From Synaphobranchus kaupii (lineage: Eukaryota; Chordata; Actinopteri; Anguilliformes; Synaphobranchidae), in contig CM056380.1 in assembly GCA_029718625.1 (NCBI GenBank), positions 99,564,926 through 99,628,925 on the forward strand: a stretch of 64,000 nucleotides of DNA. The letters run 5' to 3'. The notes under the pieces were generated by a model. That model was given only the letters and a program-made list of their open reading frames with translations, had not been told where the DNA came from and did no database searches. The translations under genes and the position numbers were made by a program. Below are positions 37,129 to 49,330 of the stretch, one piece after another. Numbering within the stretch: position 1 is the stretch's first letter; each line of letters starts with the position of its first letter.

Positions 37129-37149
37129 CCCCCCCCCCCCCCCCCCCCC
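37129..37149. repeat. Poly-C run of 21
   Basis: Uninterrupted cytosines in an otherwise AT-leaning flank. Confidence 0.95.
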
Positions 37150-38434
37150 GGAGATCTTTCCCTCTTAAATAAACAGGTACAGTTTACATGCCTCAACCAA
37201 ACACGCTTGTGGTGCCACCTCCATCCCGCTTAATGTCCTGATTAAGAAATATAATAACACAACTATAAATATTTGGTTAAAAAAGCGGGCACTCACTGTT
37301 TCAAAGGGGAGCATTGGGGTGCCGCATTAATGAGAAGTTTGCCGTTCTCACGAATGCTTCCTGTAGCTACACTCATCACACCATCACCATGCAGTCGAGG
37401 GCTGCTGCTCCGTCCCCCACGCCTCCGTGGGAGGAAAAGAAAATCACACGTCCGCGGAGCGCGAATGTCAATGGAGGAGAGACCGAGCTTTACCCATTTT
37501 TCTGCGAGGAAGCGGAGATTTACGGGAAAGTTATATTTAGAGCTGACACTTTGAGTGATCATGAGGCAGCTCTGCACAAACTAAATAAGCGACGCTCTGT
37601 TTTTGAGGGAACGCGTGCATTCTGATGAATGAATGCGGCCCAGTCATCTACCCTGGCTCTGTCCTCCCCTCACGGGTGATGAATCTGTTGGAGGTCGTCT
37701 AACAGAACAGCTATCCATTATGAGAAAAAAATTAAGGGTTTCAAACAATGTCGGGGGATTTTAATTACATGTAAAGATATATATATATTTAATTCCGGGG
37801 GGGCGGTTTCTAAAGGCTGAACCCAGTTCTAGATGGAAATTTGGATCCTGTCGGTAGCCAATCCCACACCAGGTCTCTGTGGCAACATTTTGTTTTGTTA
37901 AAGGCCTCCACTATCAGCAGATGGACACCTGCCACCAAACAGTGGGCTTGTCATTAGCCATTGGCAGCAGCAGCAGGGTTGGGTTTGTTGTTTATATTGG
38001 ACTCAGTTTTGGATAAGCACTGGGGGGACGTGCGCCGTGCATGGGCATTGGACAGATGCGCCGCGTCTAGTGTTCAGCTGCATTCAGGCACAGCAGAATT
38101 ACAGACTGGAGGCCTCTGCCTCTGGCATGCCTCCCATTTATTGTCTTGCCACTGCAATTTTGCACTCACCCAAAGAATCCCACACCCCCAAGCCCTTTTT
38201 TCATTCAGGTGTCTTAATCTTGTCAGACGATATGAAATGCTTGGATTTCACTTTCCTGGCCGGGGTCTGTCCTCTCTGTAAGGCTCAAATCCCTGTCATC
38301 AAAGTCACAGCCAAGAAAGATGGCAACAAGACTGACTTTTGCAAATATACAACATTATTTTTATTTAATTTTTTTCCGGACATCAATCGCTGTAATAGTT
38401 GGGGAATATGTTCATAAAATAATACCGATCCGCA
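37150..38434. other. Unique noncoding DNA, partly CpG-bearing
   Basis: 37290-37630 is open in three frames (37273-37554 plus, 37314-37625 plus, 37293-37577 minus) and moderately CpG-rich. No domain or splice structure selects one. A short 'atatatatat' run lies near 37780. The remainder shows nothing recognisable. Confidence 0.35.
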
Positions 38435-38670
38435 GTACAAATGGAGGTTGTTGGGGAAACGGGACGGCAGCTACGTTGGGGAAACAGACCGAGGGGTGGG
38501 ACCGTGAAACAGGAACCGGGCTTATAATCAGAAGGTTGCTGGCTGAAATCCCATGTGAAACACTGCAGTTGTATACCGTGAGCTGCTTCTGTAAATACAT
38601 GTCATATACAAAAATGTAAGCCGTCTGACTTGCCCCGCATAAGGACATCTGCTAAGGAAATAAATAACAA
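38435..38670 (+). mobile_element. Decayed tRNA-derived SINE
   Basis: 'cttataatcagaaggttgctgg' followed by 'ctgaaatcccatgtgaaaca' matches the anticodon-to-B-box part of the L2-tailed SINE. 'cactgcagttgta' and 'ataaggacatctgctaagg' match its middle and tail. It is diverged and lacks a clean terminal repeat. Confidence 0.62.
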
Positions 38671-39299
38671 ATAAACAGTTTGAAGGGAAGTGAGGAATTT
38701 CTAGTGAGCTCCAATTTCCTGCCTGGTATTTGAAAATATTTTCTGACCTTCTTTTGCAAGTGAAATAAAAGACGAAGAAGAGTTGTACATGCTTGTTGTA
38801 CAGAGTTGTACAGTGAGGATATTTAATAGAGACTGACATAGAGAAGCTCGGGAGAGGAGATTAGTTATTTCCCTAGGAAAGCTGTGTATTTTAGGTCAAG
38901 GTGTTATTGGCTTCACCGTGCTGTGGAGCTGTTAAGCTTAATGCTGATGATGGCGACATTTCGGATATGTTTAAAACTGCCACTTGGAAGCTACAGCGTG
39001 TTGAGCCGCGTTGAGTGTAATGGCGTTGAATTATTTCGCCGGTTTGTTTACGAGCCCATCGGAAATGTCAAACGCGCATGAGGAAAGAGCTCGATAGATG
39101 TCCCGCGGATTGCAATAAAATAGCCCTTTTCTGTACAAGTCTTCAATTGTTGAGACTGTAGGAATAGGCCGAATAGTGAAGGAAAACATGCTAATTAGTC
39201 CCCTATGCAATGATGCAACCACTGGAAAGCAAGGCAGACTCAGAATAGAGGTGCAGCATGTTTGTGTGATTATTCTCAATTGCATGTCATCCCAAATGG
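38671..39299. other. Noncoding DNA
   Basis: No gene and no recognised repeat. Confidence 0.4.
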
Positions 39300-39660
39300 G
39301 CGCGCTGCTCACAAGGGGGGTACGCTAAAAGGAGCGGCTTGTCCCCTGACTGGGCCGCGCTTCATTTGTCACCCGAGCGGCCGCACCTCCGCGTCGGCCC
39401 TGCGGCGGTTGTCGCGGCGATGTTTACACGGCGCGTCGCACCCCCCGCCGCAGGCGTGCGGCGTTGGCGGCCGATTCGAAGGTTCGAAGAGTGATCGGCT
39501 CTTCCCGCCGTTTATCCGGCCGTCGCCAGGGCCGTTGCCTTGAGCGCGGAGCGGGCTCCGGTTTAAACGTGCGTTTGACTTTCGCGAGCGCGCTCAGAGA
39601 GACTGGGTAGGGATGTCTTCGGTTAAAGGAACGACCCCCCCGGTGTCAGATGAGTGAGCG
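39300..39660. promoter_or_regulatory. CpG island-like block
   Basis: By my hand count about 50 CpG dinucleotides lie in 360 bases, far above the surrounding sequence. It includes a NotI-like 'gcggccgc' at about 39377 and 'tttcgcgagcgcgctc' near 39580. In vertebrates such islands usually mark promoters or Polycomb-bound developmental loci. No open reading frame with a domain starts here, so a distal exon, noncoding RNA promoter or CpG-rich enhancer is possible. Confidence 0.5.
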
Positions 39661-39791
39661 CTGGCCAGAGATCCCGTGCATTTGATCTCTCTGAGGTTCT
39701 GTCCGTGCTGTGCTGGAGAGCTAAAGGCACTGAATATCATAGTATAGAGAGAAACCTACGGAGTGAGTAGAGCCGAGGGTTATAGGCAAAG

Positions 39792-39806
39792 GGTGTGCGT
39801 GTGCGT

Positions 39807-39839
<33 letters not shown>

Positions 39840-39849
39840 CGTGTGTGTA
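39792..39849. repeat. (GTGTGC)n-(GT)n tract
   Basis: Four TGTGCG-type units pass into a perfect GT run. A 185-codon frame across it is an artefact of the repeat. Confidence 0.95.
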
Positions 39850-40041
39850 CACTTTTGTCGAAATGCGTCAACACACATGAGAATATGCTGTAATTTGTCC
39901 GCATCAGGCTTTTCTGCGTGTTTCTTTCCTCTCTTTAAAATACTTTTTTCTTTCCCTCTATTTCTCTGGGCTTGGTATCGAGATCACTTCCTGTGCTGTT
40001 GGCCTATTGGGACAGCGTTCGCTGGTGGTCTTCTCTTTGCT

Positions 40042-40088
40042 TGTGTGTGTGCGTGTGTGTGTGTGTGCGTGTGTGCGTCTGTGTGCGT
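40042..40088. repeat. Interrupted (GT)n tract
   Basis: GT repeats with GC interruptions, the second such tract within 250 bp. Confidence 0.9.
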
Positions 40089-40089
40089 A

Positions 40090-40369
40090 TTCTGGGCGGG
40101 CTCCAGGACAACGCGCTGCGGTAATGAAGTCAGCAGAGAGCCTAATGCCGCCGCTGATGAACTCGGTGAGCGCCGCTGTTTTTTCCCGCTCCGCATTAAC
40201 CCCAGGGGAGGCCTCTCGGCTGGCGGTGCCCGGCTTTTGTATGCAAATGAGCACCAGGAAGTCGCCTTCTATTTTAGGCCCCTGCTCCCGCTCCCTCTTC
40301 CTGTGCTGCCCGGGCCGTAGCCGGACCCGAGCCCCTCCGTACGCGACATTCTGCCCCCGGCGCGCGCAG
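40090..40369. promoter_or_regulatory. Second CpG-rich block with octamer
   Basis: GC-rich with clustered CpG, including 'aatgccgccgctgatg' and 'cccccggcgcgcgcag'. It contains the POU octamer 'atgcaaat' near 40240. It ends directly at the 35-base C run. Promoter function is unproven, with no TATA box or clear initiator. Confidence 0.4.

Positions 40370-40404
<35 letters not shown>
40370..40404. repeat. Poly-C run of 35
   Basis: The longest homopolymer in the window, abutting the CpG-rich block. The minus strand is a 35-base G run able to form G-quadruplexes and the plus strand an i-motif. Its exact length is uncertain from sequence alone. Confidence 0.95.
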
Positions 40405-41625
40405 ACGTTGTCGAAAAGGCGCAGAGCCCTGACATCCGAGAACACGCTCGGCACTGATGATATCTTAAACGCCCCGAACGAGCACTGTGGGTGGTAATCA
40501 CTGGCAAGGGTAGATTTGATTAAGGCACTCAGCCCCGGATGAGGCCTGTAAGCATGAATTCCTGTTTGGATGTGTAATACGAAGCGGCGCAGGAGGAGGT
40601 GGAGGAGGCGCAGGAGGCGGAGGGGAGACGGAGTGACTGTTCTCTCACAGGCTCAAGCAGATGGCCATTGCAGTGGATGGGCTTTAGTGACAGTGGAAGG
40701 GGGTTATTTTTATGGCCTCCCCCAATCTTCCTAAAGGGGTGGCCATCATTAGTTCCAATTACATTATGTCAAACAGTGTCACCTTCTGCTGGAGAGGGCA
40801 ACGTTTGCTGCTGGAGCTACCCTATATTAATACATGTCTACTTCCCACAGATTCTGCAGGACACACACACACAGGCGTGTGCGCACACATACACGCACAC
40901 ACACGCACACACACAGGTTCTCCCTTTGTGCTCCACTTATTAATGTCAAATGCACAGATGCACTCAGCAATCAGGAGACCAGAAACGATGATGCAAATAT
41001 TGTAATCTCTTGTCCTTTATGATATCTCTGCGTTTATAATGCAGTTTTTCAATCACTAGGGGCAGACAACAGGGCATAACACTTATTTGTATTTCCAGGT
41101 ACAGCACGCCCTTGTCGAAACACTGCATTTGCTTTAGCACCTGAATAGAGCCAGTACATTCACTCACATAGCTATTGAACCATCGCATGAGGAATGTGTC
41201 CTGATTTAGGAGGCCTGGCTCTCGGGGCACAGGCAGAACCTAAGGTGTGGTAGCAGATGTCTATTGTCGTCGCTTCTGTGATTTCGCTAAGAGGCATCTG
41301 CTGCCGCTTGTTCCAGAAGCGCTGACCTTCAGGCTCCTGTTAAAAAAAATAAAAATATTTTAAAAAAGACAGTTCCCATTTTTCTTTGTTTCTTCCTTCT
41401 CAAACTGGGCAAAGGACGGCGGTTTTTATGGCTCCGTGCCCAAACTCCGTGCCATTATACTAAAGAAGGCTGACCCACTGATCGCATGTGAAAGTAACCG
41501 AACCCCAGCCCCCCCGTTATCCCCATGATCCAGCTTACATGCAATCCAGCCATTTTGCCCTGACAAGATCAGCGGTTCTGGTTAAGGTTTCCGCAGCCAA
41601 GAGAAAAATAGTTAGACTTTCTAAG
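40405..41625. other. Noncoding DNA with (CA)n tract
   Basis: A GGAGGC/GGAGGT purine-rich patch lies at 40585-40630. 40640-40840 is complex sequence that could be regulatory. An interrupted CA repeat runs 40859-40917. No gene. Confidence 0.35.
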
Positions 41626-42263
41626 CCGCTCAAATCAGGGCTACGCTCTGCCGGAGAGGGTGGGGTTACAGACAGGAGCCAATCAGTGTATGAAACAAAG
41701 AGTTAAATTAGCTATTGTTAGAGGCACAAAAAATGTCACGGGCAGTGATGCCATTTCAGCCATAAGGGGAGAAAACACCGCCAGGGCGATGCAAGTTAGA
41801 CCGAATTCGGCAGCTAGGCCGAATACACAGTGATATGTAATGTCGGCAAAGGGAGTACACCGATCACGGCTGAATTATCTATGGGTGAAATCCGTTGGAC
41901 GGAAAGGCACCAAGCACAAGCAACCTTGACCGAGGCGTGGCCCAGTCATTAATTTGTATTACCTGGCATTGAGTGGCCCACCATTGTGCTGTCTATGACA
42001 GATCAATGGAGAGAGAGGAAGGAAAGGGCAAAAATACAGTTTCATGTGCAGGCTCGTATAATATAATACATAGCAGATAAATTACGTGCTTTTTGCATCG
42101 CCCTGGCAGTGTTTTCTCCCCTTATGGCTGAAATGGCGTCACTGCCTGTGACATTTTTTGCGCCTCTAACAATAGCTAATTTAACTCTTTGTTTCGTACG
42201 CTGATTGGCTCCTATCTGTAACCCCACCCTCTCCAGCAGAGCGTAGCCCTGATTTGAGCGGTT
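41626..42263. repeat. Large inverted repeat, 170-bp arms
   Basis: The left arm 41626-41794 and right arm 42093-42263 are reverse complements, about 95% identical by eye (about nine mismatches). Markers are 'ccgctcaaatcagggctacg' on the left and its complement near 42241-42260. They also share 'ttaaattagctattgttag' and 'ccataaggggagaaaac'. The 298-bp spacer is unrelated to the arms and contains 'gaattcggcagctaggccga'. No coding. Either a foldback element or two head-to-head copies of one repeat; the ends show no clear target duplication. Confidence 0.92.
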
Positions 42264-42669
42264 TAGATTGTTCTCTCCAACAGCTGTTACTCCAAGCACT
42301 GTTGGGTGGAGGGGGGGGGGTCAAGGCTGAGAGGGTTGACTGAGCTGCGTAACAACGTCCTTCAAGTGAAGGTGTTTGGGAGCGATCTACAGAATGCTAA
42401 TGAGTACACAGCTTGAGTGAAGACCCTCCCGGATCCTTTTCGCTCACTGTTGTGGGGGGCTGTTTCGAGTTTCTCATGAAACGGGCTCGAAAAATTATAA
42501 TTAACCATATGGAAACCTAAGTCCGCTATGCTTTTTAGTCAAGAAAAGCTCTAGCAGTTCTTTTAGTTTCCCTAGGTGAGGGAATGACAGACAAAGTGTA
42601 GTGTAGTCAATGGTGACATGGCCAAGCCAATCTTTCTGTTTCCTTACGCTTATGAAATATGTGCAAATA
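42264..42669. other. Noncoding DNA between inverted repeat and MITE
   Basis: No gene. A 10-base G run lies near 42310. Confidence 0.4.
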
Positions 42670-42677
42670 GTTTGAAC

Positions 42678-43163
42678 TAGGGCTGGGCGATATACAACAT
42701 CGATAATTATCGAATGCAATAACGTACGTTGCCACCGTGTGGGGCGCCTTTCTTTTCCTCTTTTTTTCTTTAAGTATACCCAATATACGGCAGTAAACAT
42801 CCAAACTTCAGATGCCGCGTGAAATGCTTCCGGAAAAAAACATCACCGCTGATATCTATTGAGTGTTGATAAGACAGCCAACCAGCAGCAAGGTCATACA
42901 GCTTTCACGTGATCATGTGATGTGTTTTTTAAATTGCATGAAAGGTGCAACGCCTTTCTGTGATTGTCCGTCTTATCAACGCGCAGTAGACAGTGATGAT
43001 GTTTTTTTCCCCGGAAGAATTTCACACGGGTTTTGAAGTTTAGATTACTACCGCATCAGGTATAATTAAAGAAAAAAAGACGAAAAAAAAGCAATACCCC
43101 ACATGCTGGCAACGGCCGTTATTGCAATCGATAATTATCGTTGCGATATATCGCCCAGCCCTA
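42678..43163. mobile_element. hAT-type MITE with intact 8-bp TSD
   Basis: Termini 'tagggctgggcgatat' (left, 42678) and 'atatcgcccagcccta' (right, ending 43163) are complementary. Subterminal 'atcgataattatcg' is also present at both ends. Exact 8-bp direct repeats 'gtttgaac' flank it at 42670-42677 and 43164-43171. Length is 486 bp and there is no transposase. Inside, 'gataagacagccaac' (about 42871) and 'gtccgtcttatcaac' (about 42967) give further inverted structure. Confidence 0.95.
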
Positions 43164-43171
43164 GTTTGAAC

Positions 43172-46100
43172 AAGCGGTGTAGTTTTGGTATTCAAAGCTA
43201 TTATCCATTTGCAAATGTTTGACTTATAGTTTTGGTTTTTGTCTTAGTGCTGATCTTATGATGTGCTGTGATTTTAAAAGACAGCATCGCAGATGTTCAG
43301 AGGAATTCAATAAAGGATACACACATCGGATCCTCTGTGCATTGCTGATGCGAGGCTTATCCTGCGCGGCTTATTTCTGTTTGTTTTAAAATAATGTTTC
43401 ATGGGAATTTAGAGCCCTCTCAGCAATATTGGTTTGTTCTTTTCCTTTCTGGCATTGTTTCCACAGAGATGTTCAGACAAAATGTCAGCTCCAAATCTCT
43501 CCCTCATAAAACTGCTCTCCCCTAATAGGAACGTATAAATCAATTATGTCCGAATTCATTTAGTGCAGACCAGCAGGATGAATCCTGAAGCCAAAACAGC
43601 ACAGCAGATTTGATCATAGCAGACATTACTGGCACTGCCTTTACTGATAAACAATGATTTTACATATTTGATGTTGAAGTGAATCTCAATGAAGTGGCAT
43701 GTTGCCTGTGTTTGTGTGTATTAGTATGTGTGTGTTGGGCTTATTGATGCTTATTGAGTTTGTCAGGGTCTGGAAGTGGATGTAACTGGTACTCTGCAGG
43801 AGAGAGGACAGGAAGATCATATGACGCAGTGTATTGTCTCAGTTTGGGAGTTTCAGTGTGCCTCTATGCTCTTTTTCAGTCAGACTGGCGGTGGGGAGGT
43901 GAGGCTGTGAGCTGCAGCAATGCCCTTCTCTGCCTGGACAGTTATAGAAGGCCACTGTTTATTCAAATCATGTATTTCTTTAGCTTTATACACCTGTAGC
44001 TCGCCCAGACACTACAGGCAAAATGTCATTTTTTATACCACATTTTCAGATTTTTCATGATTCTTCTACTATAACATGTATACTATCACTATATTAATAC
44101 AAAAATGTCCAGACTTTATTAAAAACTGCTATTTTTCAATGTTTTATCTACCCACACCGATGGAAACTTCTTGAATTTTCGACCAACCAGTTGGTCCCAA
44201 CTCAACATTTTGGAACCACTGCTGGATGGTTAATAAAATTATCAGCAACTGAAAATAAATGTGTAAATGCGTTAAAAAGTTATATCTGTGAAATAAACGT
44301 ATGAATACATAATACATAATTTTTTCATCACTCGGTACCAATTATCTCAACTTCCAGGGCAGGTGCATTCACTAAACCTTACATACTGATTCTCAGATGT
44401 ATTCTGCAGATAAGGAATTGTGAATATCTTGCTGTCCTTTCATTTTGGGTTGCATTTTCTGTCTACAAATACTCCAAAAATGCATTTTGAATAGGTGTAT
44501 GGAGTATTTTTTCATTTTAAAGACAAAATAAGCTTGTATTCACAAACCCCTCTGTAAAAAGTTTAGTACTTAGTATATTGTCAAAACAAAAGTAAAACTT
44601 TAAGCCTGACTTTATCCATTGTTTAGATATTTGGTACCGAAATATATGCACATTTACGCATATTTAATGAGATATTTCCTAATTTGCATATTTAAACAAT
44701 TTTTTTTAAGACAAAGTGTAATACAAAAAATATGTCTCTTAATGTGAAGCTTAAACTGTTAGAAATTCATAAGGATATCTTTAAAGGAAAAAAAAAATCC
44801 TATTCACCTGTAGTGACTTCCCCTATCTAATTGGAAGCTATCAAAGGGAAAGGCTTCGTGTGTTTGTGTGTTTGTGTGTGTGCACTCAATGTGGTATAAT
44901 GTCAAGCTTGGTTGTTGTCAGTTGAATTAATTTACAAAATAGTATTTATGCATTTATTTTTCATATGAGGAGACTTTTGTTTGCCATTTTTGCTTGAACT
45001 CTTGCCTTCCCCAGAACGAGCTTCTATTTGTAAACGATGCGTGACTCTGCTATGGCTCCGGAGTGTGCAGAGAGAGCCATTGCCCCCCCCCCCTTCTCCT
45101 CCGCCCACAGTAGGCCTCTGTCCTTCCTTCCTCTCTGGCTACTCCAGCTGGACTGTTGCCAAGCAGCGGGCTGCCCATCACAGAGCCTCGACAACTGCCG
45201 CTATGAGAGCTCGCTGGGCTGGAACAGCGTCCTGCCCCACTGTGACTTGGTTCTGCACAGCTATTGTACATGGCTCTGGAGTGGACCCCCCCCCACCCAT
45301 TATCACAGCTCAGGAAATTAATATTCCACTACCCTATTGCCCCGACTGACCCCAGACCGGAGGAGAAATGTGACCATAAATAGTGCTAGTTCTTTTTAAG
45401 ATGCACCTCTGGACTGTCATTGCGGCTCACTGGTGGAACTGGCACTTGGGCAGAAAGGCATCTCTGCCGCGATGTCCATACTAATGCCATGGAGCCAAAA
45501 ACCAGCCGCGTGTATTGTGGGCCGGCAGCTGCTGCGACTTGCTTGACAGGGGGACAAGTTCTCAGAGAAAGAAAGAGGGTGGAGCATGGTGGAGGGGTGC
45601 TGGGTATGGGAGGGGGGACTTGCATAATTGCATTTTCTGTTCAAAGAATATTGGAAATCAATAATGTAATTCATAGAAAAGCCATTGAGTGCCCCTTCAT
45701 TGACATTCATGGGTGTGCTCAAGCTTACATCCAGAAGAATTAAAGTAGAAAAAAAAGAAGCTTGTCATTGAATAAGGAAAAAAAAGTTACCCATTGTTTT
45801 CATCAAGCTTTAGCTACCCACAATGCCTAGCTAGGCAACTTTTAAATGTTATTATGTTTGAATTGACATTTTATGTTTTAAGTAGTTAAGTGGTTTTTTT
45901 TGTGATGCAAACCTGCGTGGCTCCCTTCCCACCCCCACTTGCCCCTGTTACTCTGTCTGCCCCGGGGCCCCAGGGAATTCTATGTGGGCTGGAGAAATCA
46001 GAAATGGCAGTAACTCCAGGTCTTGCCAAAATGCATTCTCTTGGCATGGTGACACCCCACGCAACCGAATCTTAACCCTATAAACTTCACCCCTAGTGGT

Positions 46101-47475
46101 TGAGACACATGCGACTCAATTACAGTATTCATGTTCATCTGAAAATATAAACTACAGCTTTAAGAAAACCCCGTAGATTTTGACGCAGTATTTTTTAAAA
46201 GGGTAGCCTCTCGGCGAAAACCTCAGCTTCTCCAGTTACACTGCAGTGCAATAAATTAGGAGGGCGTTATCAATAGCCCAAAGCACTTACGACCCTCCTC
46301 TGGCTACAGCCACAGACTGTAAAATGCATAAAATGCACCGTTTATACACTCTAAGAAAATCATGTTCACGTATAGAAACAATAATATTTTTTTAAAACGT
46401 TGTACAAATGAGCAATCGCCGTTTTCTCTTGCTTACTGTACTATATACAGTACCGATGCACTTTCGGTTTAGAAGACACCTCATTTTTTTCTCCAAAATC
46501 TCTCGTATAAATATGTGCAAGAAACCAAGTACTTACCAGTATATTCAGCTACAGCTGTTTTGTGATGAACCCTGAAGAGTTTATCTTGTTATATTTCGCC
46601 AAAGTCCCATACAGTCGACATTTCCGCAGTGACCACCCCTCTCACTTAGGGCTGAAATACGTTGCTGTACTTGTGTGAATACACACGCGCTTTCATAAGT
46701 TCTTTTTAAAACGTATTTAAATACATTAGGCGGCGTATGTTATGGTTATTATATATATACTGTATGTGACTATTCTGAAATAAATGTATTCTGTAGCAAA
46801 TTTCTGAATGATACAGCTTCTTCTTCAGTTCGAACTTAAAACCATGGATGTGCAGGGAATATTTTTTTAGATATTGACATTTAAATAAAACTAGTAGAAA
46901 CCAGGAGGAAATTGCCTCAAAAGGGCCAAAGTAAATAGGGTTAATACTTTTGCCGCCGATTGGATCCAAAAGGCCTTCCCAGTCAGGGCAGCTCGTGACA
47001 CACAGTGCTCCCTCTCTCTCCGCTTCCCCACGCGGGTTTTTACGGCCTCCTTTCATACCGAGAAATGGCCTAAGCATCCATCGGCCAAGTCATTGCAATT
47101 AGCCGGCAGTCTATTCACTATCTTGCTCGCAGTCAGTGATTTTAACGGGCATCATGAAAAGGGCCTTAATTTATCTGTTTACCTTTTCATAGTTTTTTTT
47201 TTTAATTGGTCAGAGTAATAAAATAAACCACCTGAAGATCGGTCCTCGAGTTGCCGGCTCTGGGCGTATCTGCGTAGCGCGGCAAAGCTTTTAGCCTGTT
47301 TTTTTCGCATGCTAATGTCCGGACGCAGTTTAATGAAGAGGTTCATTGACTGAGCTGCTACAGTAGATTAGGGGAAGAGGCGGTGTACTGGTCACGGGCG
47401 CCTGGACGCGTGGGCCAGTGCCTCTTTAAACACAGGGAGCTTACCGGTCTTGTGTGCCTTTTTTGTTTTTATCAG
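43172..47475. other. Unique noncoding DNA
   Basis: No gene is accepted. 43980-44800 is AT-rich, with 'catatttaatgagatattt' and 'taatttgcatatttaaac' words suggestive of an old repeat. 44980-45350 is CG-rich and open in several frames on both strands without a domain. 46900-47475 is complex and evenly composed, a candidate regulatory block. A poly-A-rich patch lies at 45745-45785. Confidence 0.35.
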
Positions 47476-47580
47476 CTCTGACAGGAGGTCACCCAGGATC
47501 TTTGCGAGGAGGGGACCATGGGACCACGGTGGGGCCTCGATTCCGAAGAGCTGTGGTGGATTCCTACTGGGCTTACTCAG
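47476..47580 (+). other. Exon-like segment with strong splice signals
   Basis: A T-rich tract ending in 'ttgtttttatcag' precedes 47476, a good acceptor. 'ttactcag' then 'gtgagt' at 47581 is a consensus donor. The enclosed 105 bp is a multiple of three and open in two of three plus frames. An ATG at 47518 in good context (accATGG) lies in the remaining frame. The minus strand is also open (47392-47637). I recognise no protein, and several open frames argue against a specific coding call. It could be an alternative exon, a noncoding exon or chance. Confidence 0.2.
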
Positions 47581-49079
47581 GTGAGTCTCCCTCATTCTGA
47601 CAAAAATAGGGCCACTGGGCCCAAGCCTCCTCCACATCGCAGAACACAGGAAGTTCTTTCTCTTTCTTTCTCATTTTCCAGTACCCCATCCTCAACCCCA
47701 CCCCCCCCCATGCTCCTCTGAGCTGTAGCCATGGGGACTCGTTGGGTTCTTATTTTATGAATGTTTCTGCAGAGAAAAAGTGACGTCTGTTGTCCCTCCG
47801 AGCGATATTTGCTGAAGAAGAGCATTAATCTTTTACTGCGCAACCAAGCCCTGGGCACTAAATGATCTTTATTTTATTTAAATATTTATTTTATGCATAT
47901 CTGTTCCTAGTGTGCAACATGCAGCATTAAAATTCACAGGCCCCGTACTGTATTGTAGAAGGGGACCGTTTTGTATTAATGTCATGGTCTTCTGATGGAA
48001 GTCTGAGCTTTTACCCCTCTTTTGTAAGACTGTCATATGTGTGTTGGCCCATAGATAGGACATTAGTTTTGTCCTGCAATATGTAGTGATAATAGGTCAA
48101 TTTGTTAGGGAGTTTTTTATAATACAGAGTACTACTGTCTTATTGGATCATGGTGGCCATATTGTTTGGCTTAGAAACATGAAATAGTTTAAAATCTCAA
48201 CCAAAAGACAATGAAACAATAAAAACAATGATTTTTAGTAAATTTCTGAAATAAAAAAGTATGTATTCTGGTCTATAGCACAACCATGTGTTTCAATTGG
48301 GCCCATACTTTAGGCTGGTGCTCTTTTTATGTGAGTGCCAATGTAGCTCCCAAATGTCATAAATTTACATGAAACCATTTGGGAGTTATTTTTGGAGCAT
48401 TTTTTGTGTTAAGCTATGCCCACATCAATTTTTATTGGCTTACTGTGCCCATAATTTTTTTGGAGTATCAGCTATCTTTTTAGTAACTTTTAGAGGACCA
48501 TGCAATGCGCAGAATTATTTTTAGTTCAAGAGAAGACACATCTATTGATGTTGGTTTCATGTGTCTCGGGTAAACAGGGTAGGTAATTTTATTTTATTTT
48601 TTGCATTTAACTGTCCATTATAGCACCACCACATCGCCAATCCGGGTGAAATTCGCTGCAAGGCTATTCTGTGCAAGGATATACAATTGTGCAACATTTT
48701 GACAAAAATTACCTAGCGGTTTTTCTGGAATTGCAAAAAAATGCCGGAAAACACAATAATGAAACCAAGCAATATAACAGCGTGCCTCGCACCAGAGGTG
48801 CTTGGCCCCCTAAAAACAACAGGTTGAGTCTTGTATCAATGAAGCACTGTGACCAGAGTTGATCTGTTTTCACCATGACGCAGGTCTTCTACATGTTCAA
48901 CACTTTGCTGTCTCGCTGATACCAGAATTGAAATGCAAACCATGGATCTCCACAGTTATTACCTATTCAGCAATGCAAAGCGCTTAAAACCTTCAGATCT
49001 GCCATCTGTTGGGACTGTTTCCATTATTTGATTGTGGGAGTGTGCATATATGTGTGTTTTTATCAAGTACGTGTGTTTC
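47581..49079. other. Noncoding DNA with a probable repeat fragment
   Basis: No gene. 48600-48815 has 'atagcaccaccacatcgcc', 'aaaattacctagcggtttt', 'aaatgccggaaaacacaata' and 'agaggtgcttggcccc', phrases I associate with a dispersed teleost repeat. The element may extend upstream to about 48350. Its class and ends are not determined. Confidence 0.4.

Positions 49080-49330
<251 letters not shown>

Noticed and set aside
37273..37625. Overlapping 93-103-codon frames as a possible exon
   Set aside because: Three frames on two strands are open at once, with no convincing splice pair and no domain.
39763..40320. 185-codon plus-strand open frame
   Set aside because: Much of it is Cys-Val from GT repeats; the rest is CpG-rich sequence without a domain.
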